A stretch of DNA of 64,000 nt from Archivesica marissinica (lineage: Eukaryota; Mollusca; Bivalvia; Venerida; Vesicomyidae): contig CM026386.1 in NCBI GenBank assembly GCA_014843695.1, positions 14,617,964-14,681,963 of the forward strand, written 5' to 3'. This document shows positions 8,801 through 17,105 of this stretch, in pieces. The translations under genes and the position numbers were made by a program. Position 1 is the stretch's first letter, and each line of letters begins with the position of its first letter. The notes under the pieces are model-generated. The model ran no database searches. It was not told where the DNA came from and worked only from the letters and a program-made list of their open reading frames with translations.

Positions 8801-10921
8801 ACTAGACTATTGCTTAAGAACTTGCTTTGCTTTAAAATCGTTTAAATGTGAACAATAACAAGTCTCATTTTAAACGTGAACAGGTCATTGAGGAACATGG
8901 AGAAAATAGTAGTCCGACAAAAAGCGGGAAGCTACAAGCAGGACATGAAAATAAATGACAATTGGATTCAAAAACGACGACAGAGGATGGCAACTTTGGT
9001 ATGTGAAGTTCTGTACATCTGGTGGAAAATATCTCAACGGCAAGCTAATCTCCGATAGGAAGGGTAATATGGTCCCAACTCGAGGACAACTACTAGTTAA
9101 ATACGCATGTTAATAATACATAGACCATGCGTGTATGGGTAAGCGCAATGAATTGGGGAGTGTTCCTGGTGAATTGTCCAGTTTATTGAGTGCACAGGGA
9201 GTCGGCACGTTTGGGGGTACTAGTATATATAGTACCCCCAAACGTACCGAATCCCTGTGATTGAGTGTACGTGCACACGTTTGAAATATCGTTTTGATTT
9301 TTTTAAAAGTTCATCTAACGTCGCTACTGGTTGCCCATATGAGCGACGGGCAGTTTACCTAACAACACATTCTCTGGGCTGGACTGGTAATCCAGAGATT
9401 GCAGGTTCGATCCCCCGTCTGACCCTAATAAAATTAACAGTCTTTCAGATGGGACGTTAAACCGAAGTCTCGTGTCGGTGCTTTACACCGTGCACGTAAA
9501 ACAACCAGATGAGCCTCTGGAATGGGTCTCTGTCTGTATCATTGCACTATCCTCCAACAATCGAAAATGACTAATCTCTTCAGGAGGCGTCGATCATATG
9601 GGCAGCCGGTAGCGACGATAAATAAACGTAAACACTCAATTTGCCTATAATACTTTCTAAAAGGATAAAATGTTGCGAAATTTATTAAAAGATATTACCA
9701 TACCTGGCCGACTATACAGAAATGTATTAAAAGATATTACCATACCTGGCCGACTATACAGAAATTTATTAAAAGATATTACCTGGCCGACTATACAGAA
9801 ATTTATTAAAAGATATTACCTGGCCGACTATACAGAAATTTATTAAAAGATATTACCTGGCCGACTATACAGAAATTTATTAATCTCTTGTCATGCAAAT
9901 CCCAAAAAATCACTATCGATCTTTCCAAATTTATATATTTTGGAAATAAGCAACAAACCTAACACCTTTTTATATCATATACATGTATTTGAATACTAAT
10001 AACCTATAATTATGCTCTTTTGTAAAATTCCATGTCACTGCCTGTTTCTACTGTTTAATTGCTATAAACATGTGTCTGTTTTATGCAATAAACTTATTGT
10101 ATTGTATTGTATTGTAATGTTTACCTCTAAGGCAGGTGCACAATTTCTTTTTGGTGTCAGTGTATATAAACTTGAAACAACAAACGTCGTACACTCGTGT
10201 TGTGGTGGGCTCGGCGGCAATGGTCCAGTTGTCATTGCTCAATATCGCCGTGGCGGTTCATGCTCGAAACCTAGTGTATGTCTATATAGTTTAGTTTAAC
10301 TCTTTCAACCCCAAGTAACTGACATGGACTGGTGCATGCTATTTTTAGACCAATAAATTAATAAGAAAATTACCTTTGGACCAGTTCATTTATCAAAATG
10401 GGTAATTTTATCTAAAAATAGTAATAATTATTACTGGCAAAAAAGTGCAGATCCTGATGAGACGGCTCGTTACGAGCCGGCTCATCTGGATCTACACTTT
10501 TCATAAGCCTATTTAGAGGCCTGTGGGGTTGAAAGAGTTAAAGTTTAAACATATTTTATTTCAAACAATGTAACATATATACATATAGCAATTACATTAC
10601 AATATAATATTTTATGTTTTGAAAAAGGATTAGATCCGAAAGTTAGATTAGCTTATATTATCATGCCTATATAAACCACTGAGTTCTTCATTCCAGACTG
10701 ACGATACACCCGACAATCACACACACGTTTCAATGGAGGAGTTTTCAAACGAACATTCGCTAGAAACCGATACATACGCCGATACATGTATAAGCAACAT
10801 ACAGGTCACAGGAAGTAGACGAGCTGACCCGAGCATGAACAATAAGTTCCTAACATTATTAGACAGTGGTTTGACGTCAACTCGTAGTCATGCTGCAGAA
10901 AATGAATACGTTTTATATTGA
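2618..10921 (+). CDS. Gene A: type I membrane protein with mucin-like stalk (join of six exons)
   Basis: Model: 2618-2824, 4504-4653, 6263-6969, 7831-7915, 8884-8998, 10697-10921. Codon phases agree at every junction (1/1, 1/1, 1/1, 1/2, 2/0). The product would be a Cys-containing ectodomain with N-glycosylation sequons, a Ser/Thr-rich stalk, one transmembrane helix and a cytoplasmic tail of about 115 residues ending NEYVLY. The start codon and signal peptide are not in view and may lie left of the window or have been disrupted by the retroelement and SINE upstream. One frameshift lies in exon 3. The family is not recognised. The first exon has a C-(17)-C-(8)-C pattern with CTAL and SICV that faintly recalls the end of a C-type lectin domain; this is a guess. 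Adhesion or receptor roles would suit the architecture but are inferred. Confidence 0.7.
2847..2872. repeat. (GTGC)n microsatellite
   Basis: Six to seven copies of GTGC just inside the first visible intron of gene A. Confidence 0.95.
2881..3171 (-). mobile_element. SINE-C, full length, antisense
   Basis: The right end, read on minus, is a tRNA-like head (CAGACGGATATGTAGTCC) with box-B-like GCAGGTTCGA. The body has TGCACGTAAAAGAACCAGAG and the tail GCTCATATGGGCAACCGG, which pairs with itself as GTCGCT/AGCGAC. The head resembles tRNA-Thr(GGT): the best copies give an anticodon loop CTGGTAA. Confidence 0.88.
3180..3660. other. Intron of gene A, nothing recognised
   Basis: AT-rich. I see no reading frame, repeat or element in this stretch. 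Confidence 0.5.
3674..3764. mobile_element. MITE-G, near-perfect palindrome with 8-bp target duplication (hAT-like)
   Basis: The element runs CACAGGGATTCGGCACG to its exact reverse complement CGTGCCGAATCCCTGTG, arms about 43 bp, with a tiny AT loop. It is flanked on both sides by CTCAAACC (3666-3673 and 3765-3772). An 8-bp duplication and CAGGG-type termini are hAT hallmarks. A second copy is at 9193. Confidence 0.88.
3778..4035 (+). mobile_element. LINE 3' end fragment
   Basis: Contains CTTTCCAAATTTATATATTT, which reads LSKFIYF, the same as the C-terminal LSKFIYYA of the LINE protein at 38054. It continues through a shared 3' UTR (TGTCACTGCCTGTTT, TGCAATAAACTTATTGTATT) and ends in a TTGTA-type tail. 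Related copies are at 9655 and 37975. Confidence 0.7.
4053..4287. mobile_element. MITE-F, TTAA-flanked
   Basis: Left end TTAACCATTTGCCTGC. The interior is built of alternating inverted blocks around TGATCAGGATCTATGTTGTT and AGCAAACAGCATAGATCC. The right end is less clear (TTTAAA near 4285). Family members at 31029, 47407, 40420 and elsewhere carry TTAA at both ends. Confidence 0.7.
4308..4402 (+). mobile_element. SINE-A fragment with internal deletion
   Basis: CTTCTCTCTCCCTCGTGGCG joins directly to AACTTGTTTCGCAATCGAG and the ATAAATTTGTATAAACTA tail; the GAGAGTGATTAATATAAG block is lost. Confidence 0.75.
4504..4653 (+). CDS. Gene A exon 2: Cys-containing ectodomain segment
   Basis: Acceptor TATTTATTTCCAG|AC and donor AAAT|GTATGTT bound 150 nt, phase 1 at both ends, so it can be inserted or skipped without shifting frame. 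It encodes FSNSPNCDKVEQNSCGYVSN, a third Cys in DERCNAP and TYWIGLFALD. WIGL is a motif found in C-type lectin domains, but the spacing around it is not typical, so no family is assigned. Confidence 0.68.
4702..4957 (+). mobile_element. SINE-B with duplicated box A
   Basis: The head GGCTGTCCGATTAGCGCAG has GCGCAGTGGTTA repeated twice. Box-B-like GTTCGATCC, body GATGGTACGGTGATCTCC, tail TTCGCAATCGTTG and AATAAAGTTTAA follow. The tail before that (GAGAGTGATTAATATAAGTT) is shared with SINE-A. Confidence 0.88.
5160..5395 (+). mobile_element. SINE-A, full length
   Basis: tRNA-like head GGAAGTCGTGATAGCGCAGT with box A TAGCGCAGTGG and box-B-like GAGTCCGAGCC. The body is GATTGTGCCCTTAGGCAAGG and the tail TTTCGCAATCGAGC. 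In the cleanest copies the anticodon loop reads TTCAGGT (CAG, Leu-like). Confidence 0.9.
5577..5866 (+). mobile_element. SINE-C, full length
   Basis: Head GGCGGATCTGTAGTCCAGTG, box-B-like GCAGGTTCGATCC, body GTGCACGTAAAAGAACCAGA and tail CGATAAATAAACGTAAAAC. It lies in the intron before gene A exon 3. Confidence 0.9.
5867..6262 (+). other. Intron of gene A with a possible decayed Ser/Thr-rich exon
   Basis: One frame around 6018-6120 reads QVSSDTVDILVESIISST and SVESTSTS before a stop at about 6132. The composition is like the neighbouring mucin-like exon, but I find no convincing donor. It may be a degenerate copy of the repeat exon; the rest shows nothing. Confidence 0.25.
6263..6969 (+). 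CDS. Gene A exon 3: Ser/Thr-rich mucin-like stalk, one frameshift
   Basis: Strong acceptor TTTCTACTTTCAG|CT and donor TCGG|GTAAGA. About 235 residues are dominated by Ser and Thr, as in O-glycosylated stalks, with sequons such as NGS and NTS. Imperfect ~37-residue units start at 6511 (SSSIVIPNTS), 6622 (SSSLVNSYTS) and 6733 (SSSIAIP), each ending in a LQT/LHT-like motif; weaker units precede them. The exon is 707 nt, not a multiple of three although both borders are phase 1: the frame breaks at TAA 6754-6756 and resumes at once in another frame (TSQNIFPTISKPADPTTANL) down to the donor. Repeat alignment places a one-base loss at about 6750-6756. Confidence 0.68.
7103..7390 (+). mobile_element. 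SINE-C, full length (duplication copy 1)
   Basis: CAGACGGATCTGTAGTCCAG head, GGTTCGATACC box B, GGAGGCGTCGCTCATATGGG tail and CGATAAATAAACGTAAAAC end. Confidence 0.9.
7486..7772 (+). mobile_element. SINE-C, full length (duplication copy 2)
   Basis: Same element as the previous copy, head CAGATGGATCTGTAGTCC; it arose with the surrounding segmental duplication rather than by a separate insertion. Confidence 0.9.
7831..7915 (+). CDS. Gene A exon 4: transmembrane helix
   Basis: Acceptor GTATTACTTAG|GA and a consensus donor AAAAG|GTAAGT define 85 nt, phase 1 in and phase 2 out. The exon encodes LRD followed by VVAVGIVATLAIIAVFALVI, then YIKR. The helix is uniformly hydrophobic with a basic stop-transfer end, as in single-pass type I proteins. 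The split Gly codon with exon 3 and Arg codon with exon 5 both resolve correctly. Confidence 0.8.
7975..8081 (+). CDS. Gene A possible alternative exon
   Basis: Acceptor ATTTTTATAG|AAC and donor AAGAG|GTAACG bound a frame open in phase with exon 4, reading TRKERVLKSDCSHFKDILTP and on to TTFRLQR. It leaves in phase 1, which would hit a stop almost at once in exon 5, giving a shorter tail. A 35-codon open stretch can arise by chance, so this may not be real. Confidence 0.25.
8185..8234 (+). mobile_element. SINE-A head fragment
   Basis: GGAAGTCGTGATAGCGCGTT through CCCGGAGTT; about ten bases of the D-arm region are missing and the body is absent. Confidence 0.65.
8240..8425 (-). mobile_element. 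SINE-N-like fragment
   Basis: Shares CGACCTTCCGCAAGCCAGCT and GGATAGCTTCATCATATGAA with 36165-36310. Read on minus, the right end has a tRNA-like AGGTTCAAATCTC box B. Confidence 0.5.
8430..8471 (-). mobile_element. SINE-B tail fragment
   Basis: TTAAACTTTATTTATTTTGC followed by AACGATTGAGAAAC is the reverse complement of the SINE-B 3' end. Confidence 0.55.
8496..8731 (-). mobile_element. SINE-A, full length, antisense
   Basis: Starts with the reverse-complemented tail TAGTTTATACAAATTTATTT and ends with the head, CGCTATCATGACTTCC. The body GCCTTGCCTAAGGGCACAAT is intact. Confidence 0.9.
8742..8850 (+). mobile_element. SINE-A fragment, diverged
   Basis: CCCCGTGGCGATGGATTCCA and CAGGAATGAGG, then a drifted tail AAGAACTTGCTTTGC. 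Confidence 0.65.
8884..8998 (+). CDS. Gene A exon 5: basic cytoplasmic segment
   Basis: Acceptor CGTGAACAG|G and donor CTTTG|GTATGTG. Phase 2 in and phase 0 out match exon 4 and exon 6. It encodes SLRNMEKIVVRQKAGSYKQD and NDNWIQKRRQRMATL, a positively charged stretch expected just inside the membrane. The pyrimidine tract is modest. Confidence 0.6.
9193..9259. mobile_element. MITE-G, shorter palindrome with 8-bp target duplication
   Basis: CACAGGGAGTCGGCACG pairs with the inverted end CGTACCGAATCCCTGTG. Flanked by ATTGAGTG on both sides (9185-9192 and 9260-9267). The arm is about 31 bp. Confidence 0.9.
9316..9374 (-). mobile_element. SINE-I 3' fragment fused to the following SINE-C
   Basis: AACGTCGCTACTGGTTGCCC and GGGCAGTTTACCTAACAAC match the antisense 3' part of SINE-I. 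It passes without a gap into the SINE-C head at GGCTGGACTGGTAATCC. Confidence 0.65.
9374..9632 (+). mobile_element. SINE-C, 5' truncated at the anticodon arm
   Basis: Starts at CTGGACTGGTAATCCAG and keeps the whole body and CGATAAATAAACG end. Confidence 0.85.
9655..10117 (+). mobile_element. LINE 3' end with internal tandem expansion
   Basis: GCCATGTCACTGCC-type 3' UTR as at 3778: CCATGTCACTGCCTGTTT and TGCAATAAACTTATTG. It ends in (ATTGT)n. The coding relic CTTTCCAAATTTATATATTT is present at about 9922. Confidence 0.7.
9676..9885 (+). repeat. Tandem copies of a ~40-bp LINE segment (x5)
   Basis: TTATTAAAAGATATTACC plus TGGCCGACTATACAG recurs five times, first with and then without an extra ATACC. 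Confidence 0.9.
10296..10541 (+). mobile_element. MITE-D, TTAA-flanked (piggyBac-like)
   Basis: TTAACTCTTTCAACCCC at the left and GGGGTTGAAAGAGTTAA at the right are inverted termini. The centre has a palindrome GACGGCTCGTTACGAGCC next to inverted AGTGCAGATCC/GGATCTACACT. Confidence 0.88.
10697..10921 (+). CDS. Gene A exon 6: C-terminal cytoplasmic tail and stop
   Basis: Acceptor TTCTTCATTCCAG|ACT, phase 0, open for 74 codons to TGA 10919-10921. It encodes TDDTPDNHTHVSMEEF and later LLDSGLTSTRSHAAENEYVL. The tail is acidic and Ser/Thr-rich with tyrosines near its end, which could be phosphorylated; no standard signalling motif is complete. If translation is joined to exon 5, the cytoplasmic tail is about 115 residues. 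Confidence 0.7.
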   Translation, partial: TDDTPDNHTHVSMEEFSNEHSLETDTYADTCISNIQVTGSRRADPSMNNKFLTLLDSGLTSTRSHAAENEYVLY

Positions 10922-11217
10922 ACATTGACCAAGTTTTTTTAAAAATTGGTTGGTCAGTTCATTAACAATGTTTTCCGAGACATGATTCACAATGGACAAT
11001 CACAGAACATCACTTTATTGAAAGTTTATTCCACACAGCTTAATATGTATGTTCAGGTCTAATAATACATTTTCAAGGTGTACTATTTAACATGCGATAC
11101 TTATTTATTTAATTAATGCATTATAAACTTTGTATGTATTAACATGTGTTATGTATAAGTCGGTGTTAAAAGCTTTTTTGAGCTTATGTTTATGTTGTTA
11201 TATTGCCCGACTTTGTA

Positions 11218-11223
11218 AATAAA
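11218..11223 (+). terminator. Poly(A) signal AATAAA for gene A
   Basis: AATAAA about 300 nt after the exon 6 stop codon; no coding frame is seen between. Position suits a short 3' UTR. Confidence 0.55.
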
Positions 11224-11390
11224 ATTTACTTGACTCGACATAAAATTTACTTTTGACATAAAATTTACAAAATTTACAAAATTTACTTGACATAAAATTT
11301 ACAAAATTTACTTGACTTGACATAAAATATACTTGACTTGACATAAAATTTACTTGACTTGACATACAATTTACTTGACTTGACGTATTC
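11222..11390. repeat. ACTTGACATAAAATTT-type short tandem repeat
   Basis: Irregular copies of ACTTGACATAAAATTTAC and ACTTGACTTGACATAAAAT. Confidence 0.85.
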
Positions 11391-11509
11391 GATACCTTTG
11401 TTGTAATGTTGCAATGACAGCTTACGTCATATTGCGCCTCTCCAGATGTAATTGATGACGGAAGATGCCTAGATTGCAGGCACCTTGGTTGAACCATTGA
11501 CTGATCTTC

Positions 11510-11793
11510 TGCAAGCAAGCACCATAGCCAGATACAGAGGCGGTACAACGGTACGTTATTCCACACCGAAGACGCAACTCTCACAAGCTTGGTAGAAACA
11601 TTGACTGATCTGTAAGCAACCACCATAGCCAGATACAGAGGCGGTACAATGGTACGTTATTCCACACCGAAGACGCAACTCTCACAAGCTTGGTAGAAAC
11701 ATTGACTGATCTGTAAGCAAGCACCATAGCCAGATACAGAGGTGGTACAATGGTACGTTATTCCACACCGAAGACGCAACTCTCACAAGCTTC
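11510..11793. repeat. 101-bp tandem repeat, about 2.8 copies
   Basis: CACCATAGCCAGATACAGAG recurs at 11520, 11621 and 11722, with GAAGACGCAACTCTCACAAG in each unit. Nearly identical copies. Confidence 0.92.
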
Positions 11794-12246
11794 TTTGCAT
11801 AAATCAATCTGATATTTCCAATGGTATTCGAACCAACACTGGTGAGTGGCAATTGAGTTCCAAGTCAACAACGGTAGCACAAATTTGAGGCCATATCAAA
11901 GCATATTTAAAAATGACATCCCGTCGCTATCGTTTTTTAAATTTATTATCAAGAATTCAATCGTCTGCTTATTGATTGGCCGAGTGGTATACACATTTCA
12001 GACTCATTTGACCAATCATATCAATTGAGCTTGATAAAATATGCAAAGGCATAAAATACATCAACACTGTGTCTAGAAATATGACAATTTATTTAAAGAT
12101 CCTGACAAATATTTTATATATGAGCTCACAGAGGATTTCACATGATTTATCAACCAATCAACAACATTTAGCATGCATGCATCATAGTGATACTGATAGA
12201 ATATATAAACTCAAACTTAAACTGGTTTAATAAATAAAACATCTAA
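11794..12246. other. Intergenic, nothing recognised
   Basis: AT-rich, no supported gene or repeat. Confidence 0.5.
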
Positions 12247-12588
12247 GGTTTAACCAAAGGCATCTGGCGCATTCCCTGAACCCTCAAACCCCACCCACCC
12301 CAGGGTTACTACATCCTGGACAATGTTACACCAAACACACATTGTAGCATCAATCAAAAATCATTTCTAGTCAAAATACACACATTTCTGAGAAAAAATA
12401 TTTTAATAATCTTTTATCATAGATGGTAAAGATTATCCAAAATAATTTTTTTTTCTTAGAAATGTGTTTTTTGGACTAGAAATGATAATTGATTGATGCT
12501 ACACTGTATTTTGGGTTGTAACATGGCCCTGGGATGTAGTAACCACGGTGAAGGTCCAGGGTATGTGCCGGATGCCTGTGGGTTTAAC
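12247..12588. mobile_element. Large foldback (inverted-repeat) element
   Basis: The left arm GTTTAACC...GGCATCTGGCGCATTCCCTG and TACATCCTGGACAATGTTAC is matched in reverse by the right arm with GTAACATGGCCCTGGGATGT and GGATGCCTGTGGGTTTAAC. Each arm is about 165 bp with visible divergence. The centre is AT-rich around 12400. No clear target duplication. Confidence 0.75.
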
Positions 12589-12756
12589 ATACATTTCATT
12601 TGAACATGTGTGTATTTTCAACTCCAATGGTGTTTCTACATGTCAAGCTTAGATATTACAGCTGAACACAAGCGAATATTGACTGAGCAAAGTCAAATTT
12701 TGTCATTTTTTCAAAAATATTTTTTAAAATAATTATTCATATATCCGTGGACTAAG

Positions 12757-13963
12757 CATGAAACTTCACCGTGTCATCCAACTATACATGAAACTTCACC
12801 GTGTCATCCGACTATACATGAAACTTCACCATGTCATCCGACTATACATGAAACTTCACCGTGTCATCAGACTATACATGAAACTTCAACGTGTCATCCG
12901 ACTATACATGAAACTTCACCGTGTCATCCAACTATACATGAAACTTCACCATGTCATCCGACTATACATGAAACTCCACTGTGTCATCCGACTATACATG
13001 AAACTTCACTGTGTCATCCGACTATACATGAAACTTCACCGTGTCATCCGACTATACATGAAACTTCACCGTGTCATCCGACTATACATGAAACTTCAAC
13101 GTGTCATCCGACTATACATGAAACTTCACCGTGTCATCTGACTATACATGAAACTTCACTGTGTCATCCGACTATACATGAAACTTCACCGTGTCATCCG
13201 ACTATACATGAAACTTCACTGTGTCATCCGACTATACATGAAAGTTCACCGTGTCATCCGACTATACATGAAACTTCACCGTGTCATCCGACTATACATG
13301 AAACTTCACCGTGTCATCCGACTATACATGAAAGTTCACCGTGTCATCCGACTATACATGAAACTTCACCGTGTCATCCGACTATACATGAAACTTCACC
13401 GTGTCATCCGACTATACATGAAACTTCACCGTGTCATCCGACTATACATGAAACTTCACCATGTCATCCGACTATACATGAAACTTCACCATGACATCCG
13501 ACTATACATGAAACTTCACCGTGTCATCCGACTATACATGAAACTTCACCATGTCATCCGACTATACATGAAACTTCACCGTGTCATCCGACTATACATG
13601 AAACTTCACCATGTCATCCGACTATACATGAAACTCCACTGTGTCATCCGACTATACATGAAACTTCACTGTGTCATCCGACTATACATGAAACTTCACC
13701 GTGTCATCCGACTATACATGAAACTTCACTGTGTCATCCGACTATACATGAAACTTCACCGTGTCATCCGACTATACATGAAACTTCACCGTGTCATCCG
13801 ACTATACATGAAACTTCACCGTGTCATCCGACTATACATGAAACTTCACCATGTCATCCGACTATACATGAAACTTCACCATGTCATCCGACTATACATG
13901 AAACTTCACCATGTCATCCGACTATACATGAAACTTCACCGTGTCATCCGACTATATATGAAA
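12757..13963. repeat. 30-bp minisatellite, about 40 copies
   Basis: Units of CATGAAACTTCACCGTGTCA plus TCCGACTATA in strict 30-bp register, with variants at the CGTG/CATG/TGTG positions. Because 30 is a multiple of three, it reads MKLHRVIRLY over and over, an artefact. Flanked on both sides by TTTTGTCATTTTTTCAAAA (12697 and 13985). Confidence 0.97.
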
Positions 13964-14089
13964 CTTTTTTTATTGTAACGATCATTTTTGTCATTTTTTC
14001 AAAATCATTTTTATAAGCTTGGTGTGATGTGTAAAAGTGATGAAGGCATGGAGTGTGAAGTGTAGCTATGGTTTCACCCTCCCCCCGTC

Positions 14090-14697
14090 TACTACTCATA
14101 CTACTAATGGTTTCAATTATCCCCCATCTACTTCTCACGTTACTTATGGTTTCAAACATCCCCCCATCTACTACTCATGTTATTAGTGGTTTCAAACATC
14201 CCCCCATCTACTACTCATGTTATCAGTGGTTTCAAACATCCCCCCATCTACTACTCATGTTATCAGTGGTTTCAAACATCCCCCCATCTACTACTCATGT
14301 TATCAGTGGTTTCAAACACCCCCCCATCTACTACTAACGTTATCAGTGGTTTCAAACATCCCCCCATCTACTACTCATGTTATCAGTGGTTTCAAACACC
14401 CCCCCATCTACTACTAACGTTATCAGTGGTTTCAAACACCCCCCCATCTACTACTCATGTTATCAGTGGTTTCAATTATCCCCCATCTACTACTCATGTT
14501 ATCAGTGGTTTCAAACATCCCCCCATCTACTACTCATGTTATCAGTGGTTTCAAACATCCCCCCATCTACTACTCATGTTATCAGTGGTTTCAATTATCC
14601 CCCATCTACTTCTCACGTTACTTATGGTTTCAAACATCCCCCCATCTACTACTAACGTTATCAGTGGTTTCAAATATCCCCCCATCTACTACTCCAT
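14090..14697. repeat. 40-bp minisatellite, about 15 copies
   Basis: Units of CCCCCATCTACTACTCATGT plus TATCAGTGGTTTCAAACAT with a C-run of variable length. Confidence 0.96.
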
Positions 14698-14701
14698 GTA
14701 A

Positions 14702-15310
14702 GATCATAACACAGAAAACAAACAATTAAAGTCCTGCTTTGTTTTGTAAATCACATCTAGACATCCCAGTTTCTCTCCCCCCCCCACTCCACCCAAAGGA
14801 CTACCACCATGTAATTCATAGCGCCAGAAAAGTCTGTAAAAATGCTTAGTGGAACACATGCTTTATTTTGCTAATATAGATCCGACTTAGAAAGTATTTT
14901 TGTCTTGGAAAAAAATGCCGTTTATGATTTCCAATGATTTTGGCTAATATAATATTTGTTTTTCAAACTTTATTCATTTTAACTGCCCCTGTCGGGGGCC
15001 TCATTGCACTACAATACACAACCGCACAACCACTTCTGTTTGTGTGAACGTCCACAATAAGAAATAGTTCCGGTATAATTTTCAAGTTAGTTTCTGTTTG
15101 CTGTCACAATTAAAAACTAGACAAAACAAATTCTTTAGAATATATTACTTTATAATTTATTCATGATTGTCAGAAAATCACTAAAATACAAATGTACATC
15201 CAACCGCGGAGGAATACGAAACTCAAGCAGTGACAGAGAAAATGCTATCTTTCACTGAAAAAACTCAAATCATTCATTGGAAAGCATAAAAGAGAATGAC
15301 TTATGTGAGT
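14702..15310. other. Intergenic, nothing recognised
   Basis: Contains a C-run at about 14778 and a G+C patch CTGTCGGGGGCCTC near 14990; no gene or element supported. Confidence 0.5.
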
Positions 15311-15821
15311 GCATTGTTAAGATGACTACAGTTGGTGACTCAGAGGACCATTGCCTCCGTCAGTTCTGACATTTGCAGAAAATGGCTGTTTAGGAACAGG
15401 AAGTGCAGGGAAATTGTGTACATGGTTATTTATGTCCGGATGCGGATTACAATTTACCGTAAAAATTACACTTCACTTTACTTTTTGTATTCCACTAGCT
15501 TTAGAAAATTTGAGAGGATGCATTAAAAATGATATTGTAAATAAATACAATAACTATTGATGTAAATATCTATTATAGTTTATGAATGCACTAGTCTACA
15601 AACTTCCCAAACAACCTTCACACAAGACAAAATCTATATTTTTGTCATAAAATGTTGCTTTTTTATATCATTTAGCCAAAAAATGTTGATTTAATTAGTT
15701 TTTCATCTCTAAGTAATATTAGCAAAAAAATGGAGAAAATATTGCTATATAACCGACACAACACGTTTTGTGGGTGGTTGCCGTGGTGCAGTGGTAGATT
15801 GCTCCTATTTGAAAAATATTT
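15311..15821. other. Unassigned segment with several open frames
   Basis: Around 15320-15445 three frames are open at once, including a minus-strand one reading NNHVHNFPALPVPKQPFSAN. No matching splice pair was found, so I do not call a gene. GTGCAGTGGTAGATTGCTCC near 15785 looks like a decayed tRNA-type head. Confidence 0.25.
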
Positions 15822-16034
15822 GATTGCGAAGAAAGTTTTAACTACTTATATTAATCACTCTTGTTGGCGTGGATGAAAGCCTATATGTGGTAATTCGTGT
15901 GGGAGGAAACCGGAGTACCCGGAGAAAACCCACCTGTCCGATCTGGCGACCATCGTACCATCTCACATACTTCCAGGTCTGAGGATCGAACCCGGGTTGC
16001 ATTGGTGAGAAGCGAGTGCGCTAATCGGAGAGCC
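15822..16034 (-). mobile_element. SINE-B, antisense
   Basis: Starts GATTGCGAAGAAAGTTTTAA (tail) and ends at GCACTCGCTT-type head sequence GAGAAGCGAGTGCGCTAATC. Box B as GGATCGAACCCGGG. Confidence 0.88.
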
Positions 16035-16311
16035 TATTTGTTATTGTTAGGCAATGTTGCCATAGCGCCACACACTAAGCTCGACTTATACCTACATAGA
16101 TAATACACTAATCATGTGTGGATACATAAACATACACCACTTTTATTTCTCTATAGAAAATCATAAATTCTTTTCCTTTTGTTTAATAATAAACACACAA
16201 CAAATTCAAACAAACACATTCTTCTAGTTTATAGTTCATGGTGTTGCTAAACTGTATATCTCTCTCATGTATATATAGATTGATGACTCATACATGTTAT
16301 TAAACTACCCC

Positions 16312-16704
16312 ACCACTTTACAATCCTGTTACCCAATTTACAATCATGTTACCTGATTTACTATTTTGTTACCTGATTCACAATCTGGTTACCTGATTCA
16401 CTATCCTGTTACAGGATTCACAATCCTGTTACCCGATTCACAATCCGGTTACCCGATTCACAATCCTGTTACCTGATTCACAATCTTGTTACCCGATTCT
16501 ACAATCCTGTTACCCGATTCTACAATCCTGTTACCCGATTCTACAATCCTGTTACCCGATTCACAATCCGGTTACCCGATTCACAATCCTGTTACCTGAT
16601 TCACAATCTTGTTACCCGATTCTACAATCCTGTTACCCGATTCTACAATCCTGTTACCCGATTCACAATCCGGTTACCCGATTCACAATCCTGTTACCCG
16701 ATTT
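16312..16704. repeat. 20-21-bp minisatellite, about 19 copies
   Basis: Units like GATTCACAATCCTGTTACCC, with CTGTTACC/CGGTTACC/TTGTTACC variants and runs of TTCTACAATCC. A larger block of several units is itself repeated. Confidence 0.95.
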
Positions 16705-17105
16705 ACATTTAGTATGTAGTAACATCATGAACTATAGATATAAATTTACATAATATAATAAAATGATGTAACGCATCTATTTCATCCTTGTACATAGTGC
16801 AATGAGTCCACAGTCGTGCTATATAAAACAATCCAGGTTGTATAAATACTATAGTAATGAAATATGGCAACTATTTACGTATCAATCAAACAACAACCTA
16901 AGGTACTACAGGAGGAATCTATCCATGAAGCTCAATCTTCATACACATAGCTTTAAATTTGTTCCTATAATTATGCGTATCACGTATACCGTACTTGTTA
17001 CAATAAAGGTCTCAACTCAAGCCGGAAAAATTGTGTAACAGAAAAGTGACGAGGATTTGCACAGTATCATTTTAACTACTCAATGAAGAACATCAACATA
17101 TATGA

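Noticed and set aside
12758..13978. Decapeptide repeat protein MKLHRVIRLY
   Set aside because: A 30-bp minisatellite read in frame; no splice sites or codon constraint, and indels outside the array end it at once.
15314..15445. Pro-rich terminal exon on minus (HNFPALPVPKQPFSANVRTD)
   Set aside because: No convincing acceptor; a 45-codon open stretch is expected by chance, and two plus-strand frames are open as well.
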